A program made the position numbers and the translations under genes. Of a DNA stretch of 64,000 nt, positions 12,233 to 24,405 are shown in pieces. Under the pieces are notes generated by a model. It saw only the letters and a program-made list of their open reading frames with translations, did no database searches and was not told the origin of the DNA. The DNA is from Oscheius tipulae (taxonomy: Eukaryota > Nematoda > Chromadorea > Rhabditida > Rhabditidae), in contig JASJZH010000004.1 of the NCBI GenBank assembly GCA_037178975.1, positions 6,448,001-6,512,000 on the forward strand, written 5' to 3'. How positions within the stretch are numbered: the stretch's first letter is position 1; the number at the start of each line of letters is the position of its first letter.

Positions 12233-13351
12233 GCTGGAATCAGAAGGTCGAAGTGTTGAATCGGGTCTGATCCAGTCGATGTTGATCTTGTCTCTTCTCT
12301 AAGTCAAGAAGCGACACAAAATGTGCCAAAAGGACGGCCTAATGCCTCGAAGACCTGGGCTATCGTGCGACGGATCTCGTGAAAAGATATCCAGACTGGC
12401 AATTCTACGGAACCTATGGAAAAGTTGGAAGGGGAGAAACAGCCGAAAAAACAAAGATTCGCGGCAGCGTTGAAGATGATCTTGAGCATCTAAATGATTC
12501 GTAGTAAACTGCTGTAAACTCGGTCCTCTATTTAAGGAACCATTCTCGAGACAAGAAACATTGCCTTCGTCAAGATCATTCAACTGTTTTTCTATTGCAG
12601 TTTCTAATAGAATCAATCAACACAATACTTTTTTGTGACCCTAGTTCCCTAATTTGCGCTTTCTTATCTGCCGTAGCATCATCCAAGCCATTTCTAAACA
12701 GTTTTCGTCCGGGATCTCTCTTGGGTAAACAGAGCTGCCCAAATCTTTGGATGGTGGGCAATAAACTGAATCTTAGAGCTTGCAGGTCTGAAGGCGTCTA
12801 AACTTTACGAAATCTGAAGAGGAGTATAGCAAAATATCGAGTCGTGGAAGACATTCCGCTAAAGAAAACCGTCGATGTCCACTTTTGTATGACTAATATT
12901 TCTCAGCAGATCTTGGCGTATGACCAACAGATTGTTTCTCGGCTATCGGTATTATGTTTAAACTGAACGAGATATGTAGTCGGTTACTTATTTCTCCCAA
13001 TTTTTTTTTTGAAAAACTCTCCATGATCACGCACTTTTTGCAAGCTATTTGCTGCACTTCGTTCTTGGGTCAATCTCAGAGTCCTAAAAAGTGATTCAAC
13101 CTGGAAATCATAAGGGGGTCCACACATCTTCTCTTCCACGTAAGAAAAAAGATTTCTATCTGTCGGAAGGATGAGACAGTCCCGTCCAAGAAAAATGCAT
13201 GATCAAGGATTGCACTCCCGAACGATCCGGAGTCCCGATAAGAGTGATTCCTCGCTCTTCGGGCACCACATTCACTTTCTTCCTCCATTCAACTTCTTAT
13301 ATCTCATCACGCTGTAACTAATCCATCCTTCGAGATCTGGAACTTTTGGGT
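12233..13351. other. Shared 5' region between two divergent GlcNAc-transferase genes
   Basis: 1.1 kb separating the start codons of the divergent paralogs, so it holds both promoters. A small minus-strand ORF starting at 12489 behind a TTTAG is noted but not called. Nothing else is supported. Confidence 0.4.
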
Positions 13352-15951
13352 ATGTCCTCCTCGACGAAGTTTCTTCCTGACTTCGTCTTGAGGCTTATCT
13401 GCTACGGATGGTTCTTTCTAATCATTCTCATTAACTACTACATTACACACGGCTGGTACAGGTAGAGATTTTTCTCTTAGAATCTAAAGTTTCCCTACCA
13501 GTGAGCCAGAAAATCTACTTTTGGAGAACATTCCACTCGACTGCGACCCAATTTTGAATAACAGAACTGAAGCAAAAAAGTACAAGAAATGGTATTTTTC
13601 CAGCAATCATGTGGAGAATGAACTTGGTGGAGAAGACTTGTAAGTTAAAGAATGGTTTTAAGCTATAACGAGCTCAGTTGTGAAACAGTTCACAAGTACT
13701 TTCTGTTCGAGAAGACGGCCCTTTCCGACGAGGAGAAGAACTTCCCATTGGCCTACGGGCTGATAGTCTATCACGACATTGTTCAGGTACAGATTGTTTT
13801 CGATTGTTTTTTCTACTTTTTTTTCTATTTTGTAACTCACTGAAACTGAGAATCTTGTACTCTTTTAACGAGTCTGTTAGTTTTAGGTACTTCTCCAAGT
13901 GAGTGTCTTCTATCAGCCACAGAACCAGTTCTGTTTCACAGTAGACGAGTTCGCTACGGACGGGTTCAAGAAGATGATGATGAAGCTTCCGAGTTGTTTC
14001 AAAAACATGGCCACCTTTGTAAGCTTTTATCGCTTCCGTGATCAAATATTTCTTCAGATCGGTCAAAATTCAGCGTGGGGTTCCTTCGGCATCGTAGAGA
14101 ACATGTACAACTGTGTGGACTATCTGGCAACCTCGAACAAGGAATGGAAATACTTTCAGGTTGTCCAGAACTGCTTGAGAGAGAGTGAAAAACGTTTAGT
14201 ACTTATCTGGTTCGGATATTCCAATCAGAACAAATCTAGAGATGGTGCGAGTGATGCAAGCCTTGAATGGATCCATCAACACGGACGTAGAACTGATAGA
14301 AAGCAACCGACTCAACCATCTAAGAGTAAGAAATTAATTTTGCGTTTTACCTTTCGGTGCACAGATGTGTGAAAAGACATATGTTCATAAAATTGTTGAT
14401 TCTGGGATTTGTCGCAATGGCATCCGGATCAGCTGTTGCAACGTCAGAGAGATGTCAACTCACATGTCGTAATTGGAACCAAAACGTACAATCAAAGCAG
14501 GGGTCTGAAATCTTGTTCTCCCAACTCTAGAGTCTCATATTTTGAGGTCAAAGTACTTGTCCGCAACCTTCGAAACAGACTAGATGTTGTTAATCGCTGT
14601 TTATCCTTAGCTTCAGGGCTTTCACTAAAGTTCACTTGATAAGTTTGGGGCTAAACGTACCGTATCCCAAAGTATTCTGGCATTCGGACTCTCTAAAAGT
14701 CGCTCTTTAGTTAATCTGTGATTACTCAGGGGCTCGTTTTAATTATCTTTTTCTGGCGGGCTTGAACATCACCCTTTTCCGAAGAATGACCGCTGGTATT
14801 TCAGACGATTGATCCTCCCTTGAATTTGTACAAGGGAAGTATGTCAGTGGCCCTCCCCCGCGAAGCTGCAAATTACATAGTCAGGAGCAAGAAGGCAAGA
14901 ACTCTATTGGATTTTCTGTCGAACACGATCATTCCCGACGAGTCGGTCTGGACTTCCTTGGGAGGGAACAAAAATGGTTGGGATAGAGAAAGAAGTATTG
15001 AAACTAGGTTTAGAACTGGCAGTGCCGGGATCGTTCAATGCAAAGGATATTATGTATTTGAGGCATCACAAGAAGTTGAAGGCGGTCGATATTCATACTG
15101 TCGACCACGTTGGGTCAAGTTTCATCGCCAGATATCAAGTGTGGTGGACTCAGCCTGGATGCAAAGGTAGGAGTTTTTCTTCGAAAAGAAACGGACTCAC
15201 TAGCAAGCCAGCTCATAATAGAATCAACTTTTTACTGCTAGCGTATTCCATTCAATACGTATCGCCTAACCTCATTGTTTGGGTCACATAATCGAACCAC
15301 ATTCTGATTGAGTTTCCTCGGGACAAAGGGAAAGTATAGTCATGGAGGTCGAAATATCTAACTTGGAGATTAAAAAAGGTTGTAAAGTTAGAAAAGACTC
15401 ATATGTAGTATCAGAAGTCCTGGATTTTTGCTGTAAAATTTTGCTGTGCCTTCGAAACTTAGAAGCGGAACATTTTCCTTTTCATGCACTCGAGTTTATG
15501 CGTATATCGCCGTCATGATAGGCTGCTTACATGCATGTTCAACTGAAGAGAGACTCGTATGTAGCTTTTACTTATACGGTCAGAAAATTAGACTATCAAC
15601 CAATTGGGAGAATACTCAAAACCTATATCACAATCTTTTCCAGGAAAGATGAAGAGTGCCTCGTGTGTCTTTGGAATCGGAGATGTCCCCATCATACTGA
15701 AGCGACCCGAACTCATAGCCCACAAGATCTACCGTACCTACCAGCCAGCTGCTTTGATGTGTTTGATCAAGGTGAACCTTTGTCTCGACTGAACACCACG
15801 ACCATTTTAGGAGCTGAGGCGGAGGAGCTACAATCCGGTCAACTTCGACGCCACCAGCTACAGCGAGATGCCAACTGTCGAACTCCACAACGGGAAATCC
15901 CTGGACGAAATCACACACCCAGACTGGGTTAGAATGAGTTCATTCACGTAA
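13352..15951 (+). CDS. Core-2/I-branching beta-1,6-N-acetylglucosaminyltransferase (copy B)
   Basis: Ten exons: 13352-13461, 13502-13639, 13678-13786, 13887-14018, 14058-14159, 14200-14325, 14805-14976, 15023-15166, 15644-15771 and 15811-15951; 433 residues. All nine introns fall at the same alignment positions and phases as in copy A, but two are long here (479 and 477 nt). The type II membrane anchor is at residues ~10-27. Signatures: CETVHKYF, YQPQNQFC, WKYFQ, SGSDIPIRTNLEMVRVMQAL, YKGSMSVALPR, VPGSFNAKD and ILKRPELIAHKIY. Role as for copy A: a Golgi GlcNAc branching enzyme. Copies A and B are diverged, so the duplication is old. The substrate may differ, because this family is greatly expanded in nematodes. 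Confidence 0.85.
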
Positions 15952-16057
15952 TATTCGCATATTTACATAGTGAAACATTTGATATGACACAAACGGGTAT
16001 GCTGTCTCGAATAAACGATTACTAAGGCACTTCGTCTACACTTCGGGACTATACAAT

Positions 16058-16376
16058 TCAAGCATAGACGTTGCTTTGACTGTGCTTCTTGAGATATCCT
16101 AACATTTTCTGATGAAGACGGATTCGGTGACTATTCTTGCCCAACATAGAAGAGGTATTGTGCTGGGGAACGTATTTGTCGAAGACCTTTGGAAGGAAAC
16201 ACTGTGTCGGTGAGAAAAAGCAATTCCGACTGGAGAGAAGGTTCTTGCTGAAAATGCAACGATGAGTTACAGTATAGACAGTACCCTTACCTCGGTGGAA
16301 CTGGAGCATTCCTTGAGATGACTGTTGTCGATGCAATTTGGACGAGGAGCAGCAGCAGCAAGCAGTAGGTCACCAT
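16058..16376 (-). CDS. Small secreted peptide precursor with allatostatin-C-like Cys motif
   Basis: Exons 16376-16291 and 16247-16058 (43-nt intron) encode 91 residues. A strong signal peptide (poly-Leu core, residues ~4-14) is followed by a short Pro-rich spacer. Then comes a nine-residue block CFFSPTQCF preceded by SSRN. The arthropod allatostatin-C core is CYFNPISCF, and both Cys residues plus the F, P and final F line up. Lys/Arg residues flank the block (SSR before it, PK shortly after), although no classical dibasic site is adjacent. The rest is basic and His/Lys-rich, ending NVYA. Known: AstC peptides are cyclic somatostatin-like neuropeptides acting through GPCRs. Inference: a nematode AstC-like neuropeptide. 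An unrelated secreted Cys peptide remains possible, because the match is short and lies mid-precursor. Confidence 0.55.
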
Positions 16377-19048
16377 TTTGGAGAGAATGAAGGAATGGGA
16401 GGGATTCTGAAAATAGGCGGGTGGGTAGGGTGAAGAAGGGACGGACGTGTAAGCAAAGATTAGCAAAAGATCAAAGAGGGATAATCTTGTTTGATTCAAA
16501 CTAGATTTCAACTGTAAGCAAAAGAGTGAGGGAGTCCTTTGTGCTGCGATTTTTCGCTCAAAATGCAGAAAAACAGTGAGAGTGTGACACATGCGGGTAT
16601 TACAGGTCTGCAAATTGTATTTGTTGACTGAGTTAGTGGAAGGATTCAGAAGTACTGGGCAACTTATATACCTCGAAGAATTCCAATTGAGGGAGGGAAT
16701 GGTTACGATATAGAGTCGGAATTTGAGAAAAGATCAACGGGTTTCGGGGAGATCCGCGAGAAAAGAGCGTCAAAAAAGTTGATTCATGATGCTCTTTCCA
16801 AAAAACTTCGTTATCTGGTGGCGGCACTGCTTTTATAGTCTACTGTAGTCTTGAGGACTGCGTAAATCATGAATAAACAATGCTTGGTATTTCTGCCTGC
16901 GGTCGGAAAAGGTGCTTTTTGATAGAATTCCGTGAAATGGGGGTGGCAGAATTTCCTAGAATATTCTAAGATCTGCGAAGGTGAAAAGAGTTTTTGTCGC
17001 AGGGTTCGCAAACCGTGAAAAGTTGCACAGGCCACAGACTCCGGTTAAGAAGTCTCATGCCAAAAAGTGATTCTGAAGGTCGCGCCACAATGCAATTTGA
17101 GCTTTTACAAATTACAATTGATCTCACTTTAACTTGGTTGATCGCGTCATCCACGTTCTCTTCGCAAATTGTCTAGATTGAGTCAGTTACGACTGTCGTG
17201 AAGCCAGTCACACAATCAGAGCTTTAAAGAAACGATTTGGTATTTTAGCTGAGAGCCAATAACTATTGGATTGGATGTCTCGTATAGTCAAACAACTAAG
17301 GTCAGAAGTAATGCAAAGTCGGGAGCAGTTCAATCATCTGAAAACTGGTTGATGCTTTCTTTACAGTCACGCACTGGAATGTCAGCTATTCCCAAGGACT
17401 CGTGAATAGACAATGTGTCAGTTCTCTTCTCATAGAGCCAATCTACTCTCAAAAAGGGGAAAACATCTTATTCTATGCAGGATCATACTTTTCATAGCCA
17501 GTCATGCTTCCAGTTTAGTTTGTGCTAGTTGCTCAAACTGCAGGGAATGGTGGAAGACCGTCGACTAACTCCGAGACGTGCCACGTCAAATTACAGGAAT
17601 AAAGAGCTGTGTGAACTTGTGTGGACTTGAAGAAATAGAGAATGACTGAGTTTATCTGGGACAAAAAAAAACAAGATTGACTGAAATGACAACATCTGTA
17701 AACCAAAACACGGTCTGAACAGTGCTAAAATGTTCTTTATCTCCAACTTGATCCAGTCAGGAGAGTTTTTTGTTATTCCAAATGTCTTATACATAGAAAG
17801 TGTACATCATGTTTTGGTGAACGAGAAAAGTCGTGAGAAGCAGCCTAATCTGGGTCTCAGAAACGAGCTGCTCAAAAGAAACATTAATGTTTGATACTTT
17901 ATCAAAAATAGATTAGCTACCAGTAGCTTCGGAATTACCGTACCCCCAAAAGCTCTGATAGCAACGGGAGTCGTTGCAAGGAAATCTAATGTGGAAGTGA
18001 CACCCTGAGCACATTTAGCATTAGTTTTCTTTCGACCGGATGTAGAGGCGATAAGTCTTTCAGCCTTTACTACGACATACCATGCGACTCAGAAAAGGGC
18101 ACTCTCCTTGCTAAATGCACAGCTTATGATCGGTAGAAGCTAGAGTTCTCGACTGGACTCACTGGTTTCAGCAGATTGAAACTGTGGAACACGAGTAAAA
18201 TGCCAAAAGCTTCAACCGACTTTTGAGTCTAATCCCAACACCGGACATCCATCATCCAAACCCTCCAAATCCCCAAATCTCTTCAGATCATGAGGTACTT
18301 AAAGTGTCATCGTACCTTCCTGTGCCACTCTACTGTATGTTCTCCTTTTTTCGCGGACCTCAATTCAATTACTGATATCTACGTAACGGACCGTCTGGTG
18401 TTAAAAACGTCCCTTAACCAGATCGAATTAGATCGCATATCCTCTGAGTGGGTTGCGATAATTTCAGATAGCTTATAATATCGCTAGAGTCAAAAACATG
18501 CTGGATTAGAGACGGTTTTACTAAAGTGGATTGAGGCATTAATCAACGGAAGACGCTTATGTGCAGGTTTTTTGACTGTAGGCAGGAAATCCTTGTCCTT
18601 GGATAAGAAAGATTACGCGCTATTCAAGCTAGGAAAAGATGATCCCAGGAGTTTCAGAGACACTCACAGACTAGATGGTAGGGGGTTCACTGGTGAAAAG
18701 CATAAAAGGTGAGGAAGAATTGTCTTGTGGATGCTTGTGGATGTGGAACCTCTTTATGAGTCGAATTGTCTGGAACAAACTGAAATCATAATAGCATGAA
18801 TTATCTGCCAACGTATAATTGCAGTTAATAGCTCATGATAATGCGAGAACTATTTCAATATGTAAGGGATGTTGATATATTTGCGTTGTCAAAGTATCTA
18901 GAGTTGTATCATGTCACGATTGTTTTTATACCGGAACAGGACATCGCTTCTTTTTTTACTGCACAAGCAGCCATACAGAAGCGAAACAATGTAACAGTAG
19001 CTCGATTCGGTCACTAGTCATCCATTTTTCTTCTTGCTTCCTTCAATC
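16377..19048. other. Long intergenic region, no gene resolved
   Basis: 2.7 kb. Scattered short open frames (for example 16633-16827 minus, 18290-18478 plus) have no recognisable content, no consistent splice context and no partner exons. It probably contains the promoter of the peptide gene and intergenic decay. Confidence 0.35.
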
Positions 19049-19702
19049 ATGGGAATCCGCAAAAAAATCAACGACGTAGTCTTCGTCGTGGTTAGTTACT
19101 TCTTTTTCAAAGTACCCAACACATATTCCAGTTCGCAGTTACTATCTGTTTGGTGTGCCAAGTCACAGTATACTGTAGCTTCCGTCATCTAGCCAACATT
19201 CTTTTTCTTCTGGATGACGGACGAGTAAATATTACAATTTATAGTGAGGGTCTTTTTGGTAGCGATTACTTTATAAACACCTTTAGGCAACTTCCTGTTT
19301 TGGTTCAATATCTCCAAGTTTTCTGCAACCTTGCTGTTGTATCGATTCCTTCCATCTTCTGTGCGGTTATACAACATATCCAATATTTTCTGGGTGAGTG
19401 TAGTTAGATGCGCAGAAAGCGAACAATTTTAGAATGTCGAAATGATTTCCGTTATCCCTCTGTTTATATGCTCACAGCTTCTATCGGAAATGAACACGAC
19501 TGTCTTCTTAATTGTTGTGACGTGTCAAATTGTGTACAGACTAGCCGAGCTGAAAGTTATTCGCGACAAACTGACAGTCGACCGGGAAGAATTTCTTCAG
19601 TACAATCCATTTGAAACTTTTAGGCAAGAGAAGATACTGAAAGAAGCCAAGGAACGCGTCAAACCGGAATTCAGAATCTCTGTCATCAATGAAACAGTTT
19701 GA
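19049..19702 (+). CDS. Small multi-pass membrane protein, unrecognised
   Basis: Proposed exons 19049-19090, 19132-19365 and 19433-19702 give 181 residues. Hydrophobic segments lie at about residues 10-38, 65-92 and 95-125. The segment between the first two (about 40-65) has an N-I-T sequon. The last 50 residues are charged and probably cytosolic (DREEFLQYNPFETFRQE). The second intron (67 nt) uses the donor GCG|GTTATA. The later, stronger-looking GGTGAG donor breaks the frame, so the model is uncertain there. No family is recognised; the size and topology suggest a nematode-specific tetraspan-like protein. Confidence 0.45.
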
Positions 19703-20690
19703 TTTCGAGTCAATAAAGTTCCGTTCAGTGGCACTCTCTATTTGGTTGCTCCGTTGAACAACGAGTGGATTGTTTGACATATAAGAGCTCTTATCATTCA
19801 GCTTTGATGTGGACAACTTGAAACTTTAATCAAATGTACAATATCCTCCTAGTTGTTCATAGTAGCTATTGCTTCGTAGATAGAAACCAATTTATGAGTC
19901 ATTTGTTCAGTTCACTGAAAAGAACTGTTTTCTCTATGGACAGTCGCCATCTTTGGACGGCGCTTATCTCGTAAGGAAGTGGGCAGCTGACCAATGTACT
20001 CCGGACGCTACGTTTTTCAAAGCACGAACCACTTGCTGAGAGGCTGCAAAGAGATATTGCAATATGCTCAGTTTATCTGTGTTTTGAAGTAAAAATAGTA
20101 GTTATTCCAAAGCCTCGTGAAAAAATAATGAGGGTGAACAGGACATTGGACGCCTTATAGACTCTTCTTTGCAGAGTAGGGAAACCATGGAATGTTGAAA
20201 TAAACTGGGTCGAAAAGTTAATCTATAAGGTGGTGGTTTTCCTATGGGGGACAGATGAATAACACGCATGACCAGCATCAGTGCAAGCGTCCCTTCTCAC
20301 AGATTCACTTTCAAAGCAGTTCAGTTTCTTCCACCCCCGCGGTATTCGAACAAAAAACGTAGCTTCTTTTCGATCTTCTATCTTGCAACCCTGGAGGAAA
20401 CTAAAAGCCTGTCTCTTCACGTACGATCTGTTTACTTCCTCCTGCTGATTACTCGCTCCTCCCACACTTTTACGACCCTATCTCGTTTTGCACTGAGATT
20501 ATTTCCTATTGTCACAGTTTTTGTTTAGGGCAGTGCCGCTTCATTTTCAGGTGACTTATTTATCATAATGAGACTGCTTACACTGTTCCCATTCGGGTTC
20601 GACACCGAAAAAGAGTTCTTACGAGACCACTGCAGCAGGTGCAATTTTATCGGTCAACTGACAGTCCAACCGCTTACCGGTTCTAGGTTT
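19703..20690. other. Intergenic region upstream of the UGT
   Basis: About 1 kb without a supported exon on either strand. The 3' end runs into the UGT promoter. Confidence 0.35.
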
Positions 20691-20698
20691 TATATAAA
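20691..20698 (+). promoter_or_regulatory. TATA box of the UGT gene
   Basis: TATATAAA lies 40 bp upstream of the UGT start codon, with a TTCCTTACAG acceptor-like site between them. Confidence 0.5.
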
Positions 20699-20737
20699 GC
20701 TTATTTACGTTCTTTGCGTCAAATAGTTCCTTACAGA

Positions 20738-23116
20738 ATGTTTCACAAGCTCATCTTCAGTATTTTTCTTCTCCAAGCAGTCTCCAGTCTCAACATTGCC
20801 GTCTACCTCAACCTCGTCGGAAAGAGTCATCTCACCTTCGTGTCCTCTCTGATCGACATCCTCAACGAACGTGGCCATAATGTGGTAGGTATTTTGCCCA
20901 TTTTTAATAATAGGATCCTCTCAGGACTTGCTGATCTCCCGTCTGAACACAGGTTTTGAGTATGAAGGAGTCACCAAAGCCAGGCGGGTTCTGGCCTTCG
21001 AATTTAACGGAACGAGCCCGTGGCTCAGCAAGCCAAAACATCTCAGCGATCCGTTTGAAGAGGCTCCTCTTTTCAATTTACCCCAATTCTACAGAATTAA
21101 CACGGAATTGTGCAGAGGTTGGTCGCTGCTACCCACAAGAGAACGCATACGCCTGACATCTTTTTGCAGTTCGACCAGTTCTTTATGTTGTTTTCCCCAT
21201 CTAGTTTTTTCTTACGCAGTCGTCGTTCTTTGCGCACATCAAATATTGGTCAACTACGCGAGTTTTTATCAATCCTTCTCTAGCGGGCGAGATAAAAAGT
21301 GATGGTTTTAGTGGTCAAAGATCGTCTTTTGACCAAATTCTTTTCAGTTGGACTACAGTCAGGTGTACCGCTGGCTTTCCTTCACGAGGGAAAATATGAT
21401 GTCATGCTGGCTTCTCAGTACGAATACTGTGGAGTGATTTTAGCTAAAGCTGCCGGCATCAACTCTGTCATTGGATACACAGCGACGAACATCCTTCCCA
21501 CTCAGGCCATTTCAACCGGTCTTCCGAACTCGCCTAACTGGATAACCAGTGAGTTTGGATATGTCAATGATACACGATTCTTAGGCAACTTGGACAGTGA
21601 CAAAGGGTCTCTCTCCCTCTGGGGGCGATTAAAGCGGCTCTACAGGTGGGCCGAGTTCTCGATGAGCTCTCGAAGTGGTCTCATTCAGATTCAAGTTAGT
21701 TTCTCATTTGCAACCAAACCAAAAGATCTGATTATTTTCAGACTCAGCTTGCTCGCGAATACTTCGGTCAACAGTTTCCCGATGTTGAACAGCTTGAGAG
21801 AAATCTGGACTTGGTCTTCGTCAATTCGAACGAGTTTGTCGAAATACCAAGAGTGCTCTCGCCAAAGATCGTCTACATTGGCGGTGCTGCCACGTCTCCG
21901 GCAAAAAGAGTTTCCGAGGTAAGAACGTTTGGTCTCTGTTCTCCCGTTTCGAAGTCGTCAGAGTCATGTTATCATAGCGATTAATGATCATTGTGGGGCC
22001 AGAAAGAAACTGAAAAAGAGGTTATCATACTGCTGATATAGTCTTTTCTTCAGGACTTCGACGCACTTCTCAACACACAATGTAAAGGGACCGTTCTCAT
22101 CTCCTTCGGAACTCAGGTTGGAAGAGTTTTTGTTGATCGAATTTTGAATGGTTGTGACTCCAGGTACCAGCCAAGATGATCTCAAGAAGAGTGAAGGAAG
22201 CCATTATCCATTCGGCGAAAGAAATTAATCAGTACAACTTTGTTTTCAAGTACGAGCTTCAGCCAGAGGACGGAGCGATGTTCAGCAACGTCACCAATCT
22301 ATATCTGGCCAACTGGGTTCCTCAAAAGGATCTTCTTTGTGAGTTCGCTTTTATTTTGAAAAAAGTTTCGAGTCTGGTCATTCCCTGCTAATCAAAGAAC
22401 ACAACTAGAAATTAGCTGATAAAAGACTGGAAACGTCTAAAAAAGTTTTTTGGAGAGCCAGATAACAAGCTTGAAGTCCGTTTTGTTTTATTCGGGGGAC
22501 TGAACCTAGTTTTTACTCTCTTGTTTAGTACCCATTCGACTTTTTTTTCCAACCGTAGCGATCGTGAAGAAAATACTGAGGGAATCTAATATTTCCAGTC
22601 GACGGTCGGATCAGCGCCTTCGTCTCCCACATGGGATTGAACTCACTCCTTGAATCCTCCCAAGCCGGTGTGCCGATGGTCTCGATTCCTCTCTTCGCAG
22701 ATCAAGGTCATAATGCCAGATGCGGTATACTCACTCTTTTTTTAATTACAGTATTGTTTTCAGCTGCTCGTCTCGGAACGGGTCTGGTCCTCGAGAAGAC
22801 ATCGTTCACTGCAATCGAACTAACTGACGCTTTGACGAAAGTTTTGCAGGTCGACAGCTTCAAAACAAACGCTCATAAAATTGCTGGAATGTTACGAAAC
22901 CAACCAAATGCCATGAAAGAACGATTCATCCAGTGGACGGAGTTCGCAGCGACAAACAAGGACCTCCACAGAGTCTTCAACCTTCCAGAAGCTGAAGCGA
23001 CCTTTTTGTCCTACTACTGCTTCGATCTGGCTTTTCTCATTATCAGTTTGTTCTCAGCAGGACTCTATACCAGCTACCAAACACTCTTATGGCTATCTAA
23101 AATTCACTTAAAATAG
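20738..23116 (+). CDS. UDP-glycosyltransferase (UGT family)
   Basis: Exons 20738-20884, 20925-21117, 21312-21694, 21742-21918, 22054-22116, 22164-22338, 22599-22724 and 22764-23116 give 538 residues, the usual UGT length. A cleavable signal peptide (residues ~1-18) precedes an acceptor-binding half beginning with the typical SHLTFVSSL..ILNERGHNV block. The donor-binding half contains the family signature: GTVLISFGTQ, NWVPQKDLL, SHMGLNSLLES and PLFADQGHNA. A C-terminal membrane anchor (about residues 505-525) is followed by a short Lys-containing tail facing the cytosol. It would conjugate sugars from UDP-sugar donors to small lipophilic compounds in the ER lumen, as in detoxification. An AATAAA (about 23156) follows the stop. 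Nematodes carry dozens of UGTs, so no symbol is given. Confidence 0.9.
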
Positions 23117-24405
23117 ACGAGTCGACTAGTAATTTCTTTCTGTACATACGAGTACTAATAAAAGGCTGAATCCTTGTTGATTGAATCTTATCTCGCTGTG
23201 ACGTGTAACCGAAATGTTGCGTTGCAAATGACAAAGACTCCTGTGGTAATGTATGGTAGCCAAAAAAAGATAACCGTTAGGCTACAGAAAAGATGGAAGG
23301 GACATTACGAGCAACCGTCTTCAAAATAGAACGCTTTGACTTTTGAAAACTTATTGTTTAATTGCTATTGGTTATCTAGCTGAGCAATTTCAGGAGTATT
23401 AGCTATCAACAACAACTTGAACAGTACAGATAAACAACTCTCGGCAAAGCAGGTGACTTCTGCACTAATAACCAGTCCTTAGGAAGCACAGTGTATGTTT
23501 TGAAAGCGCTTTCCGATCCTCTGAGATAAGGCCTCTTTGTTTGTGGAAAACTTCCTGGTTGAAGTGGCAAGACTACTGAATAAGTACAGTTCAAAATCAG
23601 ATTTTCGATTAAAAGAGTTCTAAAGGACGCTTCTGACATTGTATGGAGACCGGGAGATTAGGCTTTTATGGTCTAGTTATTTTTCTGCAACTGAAAGTGC
23701 AACACAGCTCCTGTAAATCGTACGGACACAGCCTGCCTGTGGCTGTGGGAAAGATTTTGGCTACAGATACTAACTTTATCAGATACTTAGGAAAAAGTAA
23801 AATGAACTCCCCTTTCAGACAATTCTTTTTTTGTAGATCCCGTGGTATCTCTCTCCATGTCACACGGATAGCTATCAAACCTTCAAAATAAGTATCGGTT
23901 CCTTTGTACTACACGGTACGCACTATCCATTAGCCACAGTACCATAAAGGTAATTCCTTGATATTTCAATCTAATTAGGGTCTCGTAGCTGGTTCTGAGT
24001 TACATTAACTTCTTTTAGTTATTTGTAATTGCAACTAGTACCTAAAAGAAAGTGCGTTCCGTGTAGTACAAATAAGCTCAAGGCACATCTTTTAGTCTAG
24101 TCTTGCGGTAACATGCATCATTCCACCGCGATAGGCAAGATAAAACCGAAGTACAAGTGTGACAGTTCCTTCTCGTGGCGAAAAAAAAGAAGGAGAACAC
24201 CATGGCGAACTGTAAAAGAACTTTCTGCAAGAGTCGAGATCAAAAGTCTTTTCAGCAGAAGGTTATTTTAGGACTCTCCCTAGTCTCAAACGACCATATT
24301 CCAGATGTTGCTGACGCATCGAAGACTTCGTTAACATCAGAAAATGTGTGGAACATCTGTTACCCAAGTGGTTACGGGTGAGAGCGGAATGATTTATTCA
24401 ATTGT
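23117..24405. other. Intergenic region between convergent genes
   Basis: 1.3 kb between the 3' ends of the UGT (+) and the ion channel gene (-). No convincing coding exon. Several short ORFs on both strands overlap each other and look random. Confidence 0.35.

Noticed and set aside
12304..12489. Small minus-strand ORF starting behind TTTAG with a hydrophobic start (MLKIIFNAAANLC)
   Set aside because: No homology recognised; a 39-nt in-frame intron is possible, but the ORF is too short and lies in the promoter gap of two genes.
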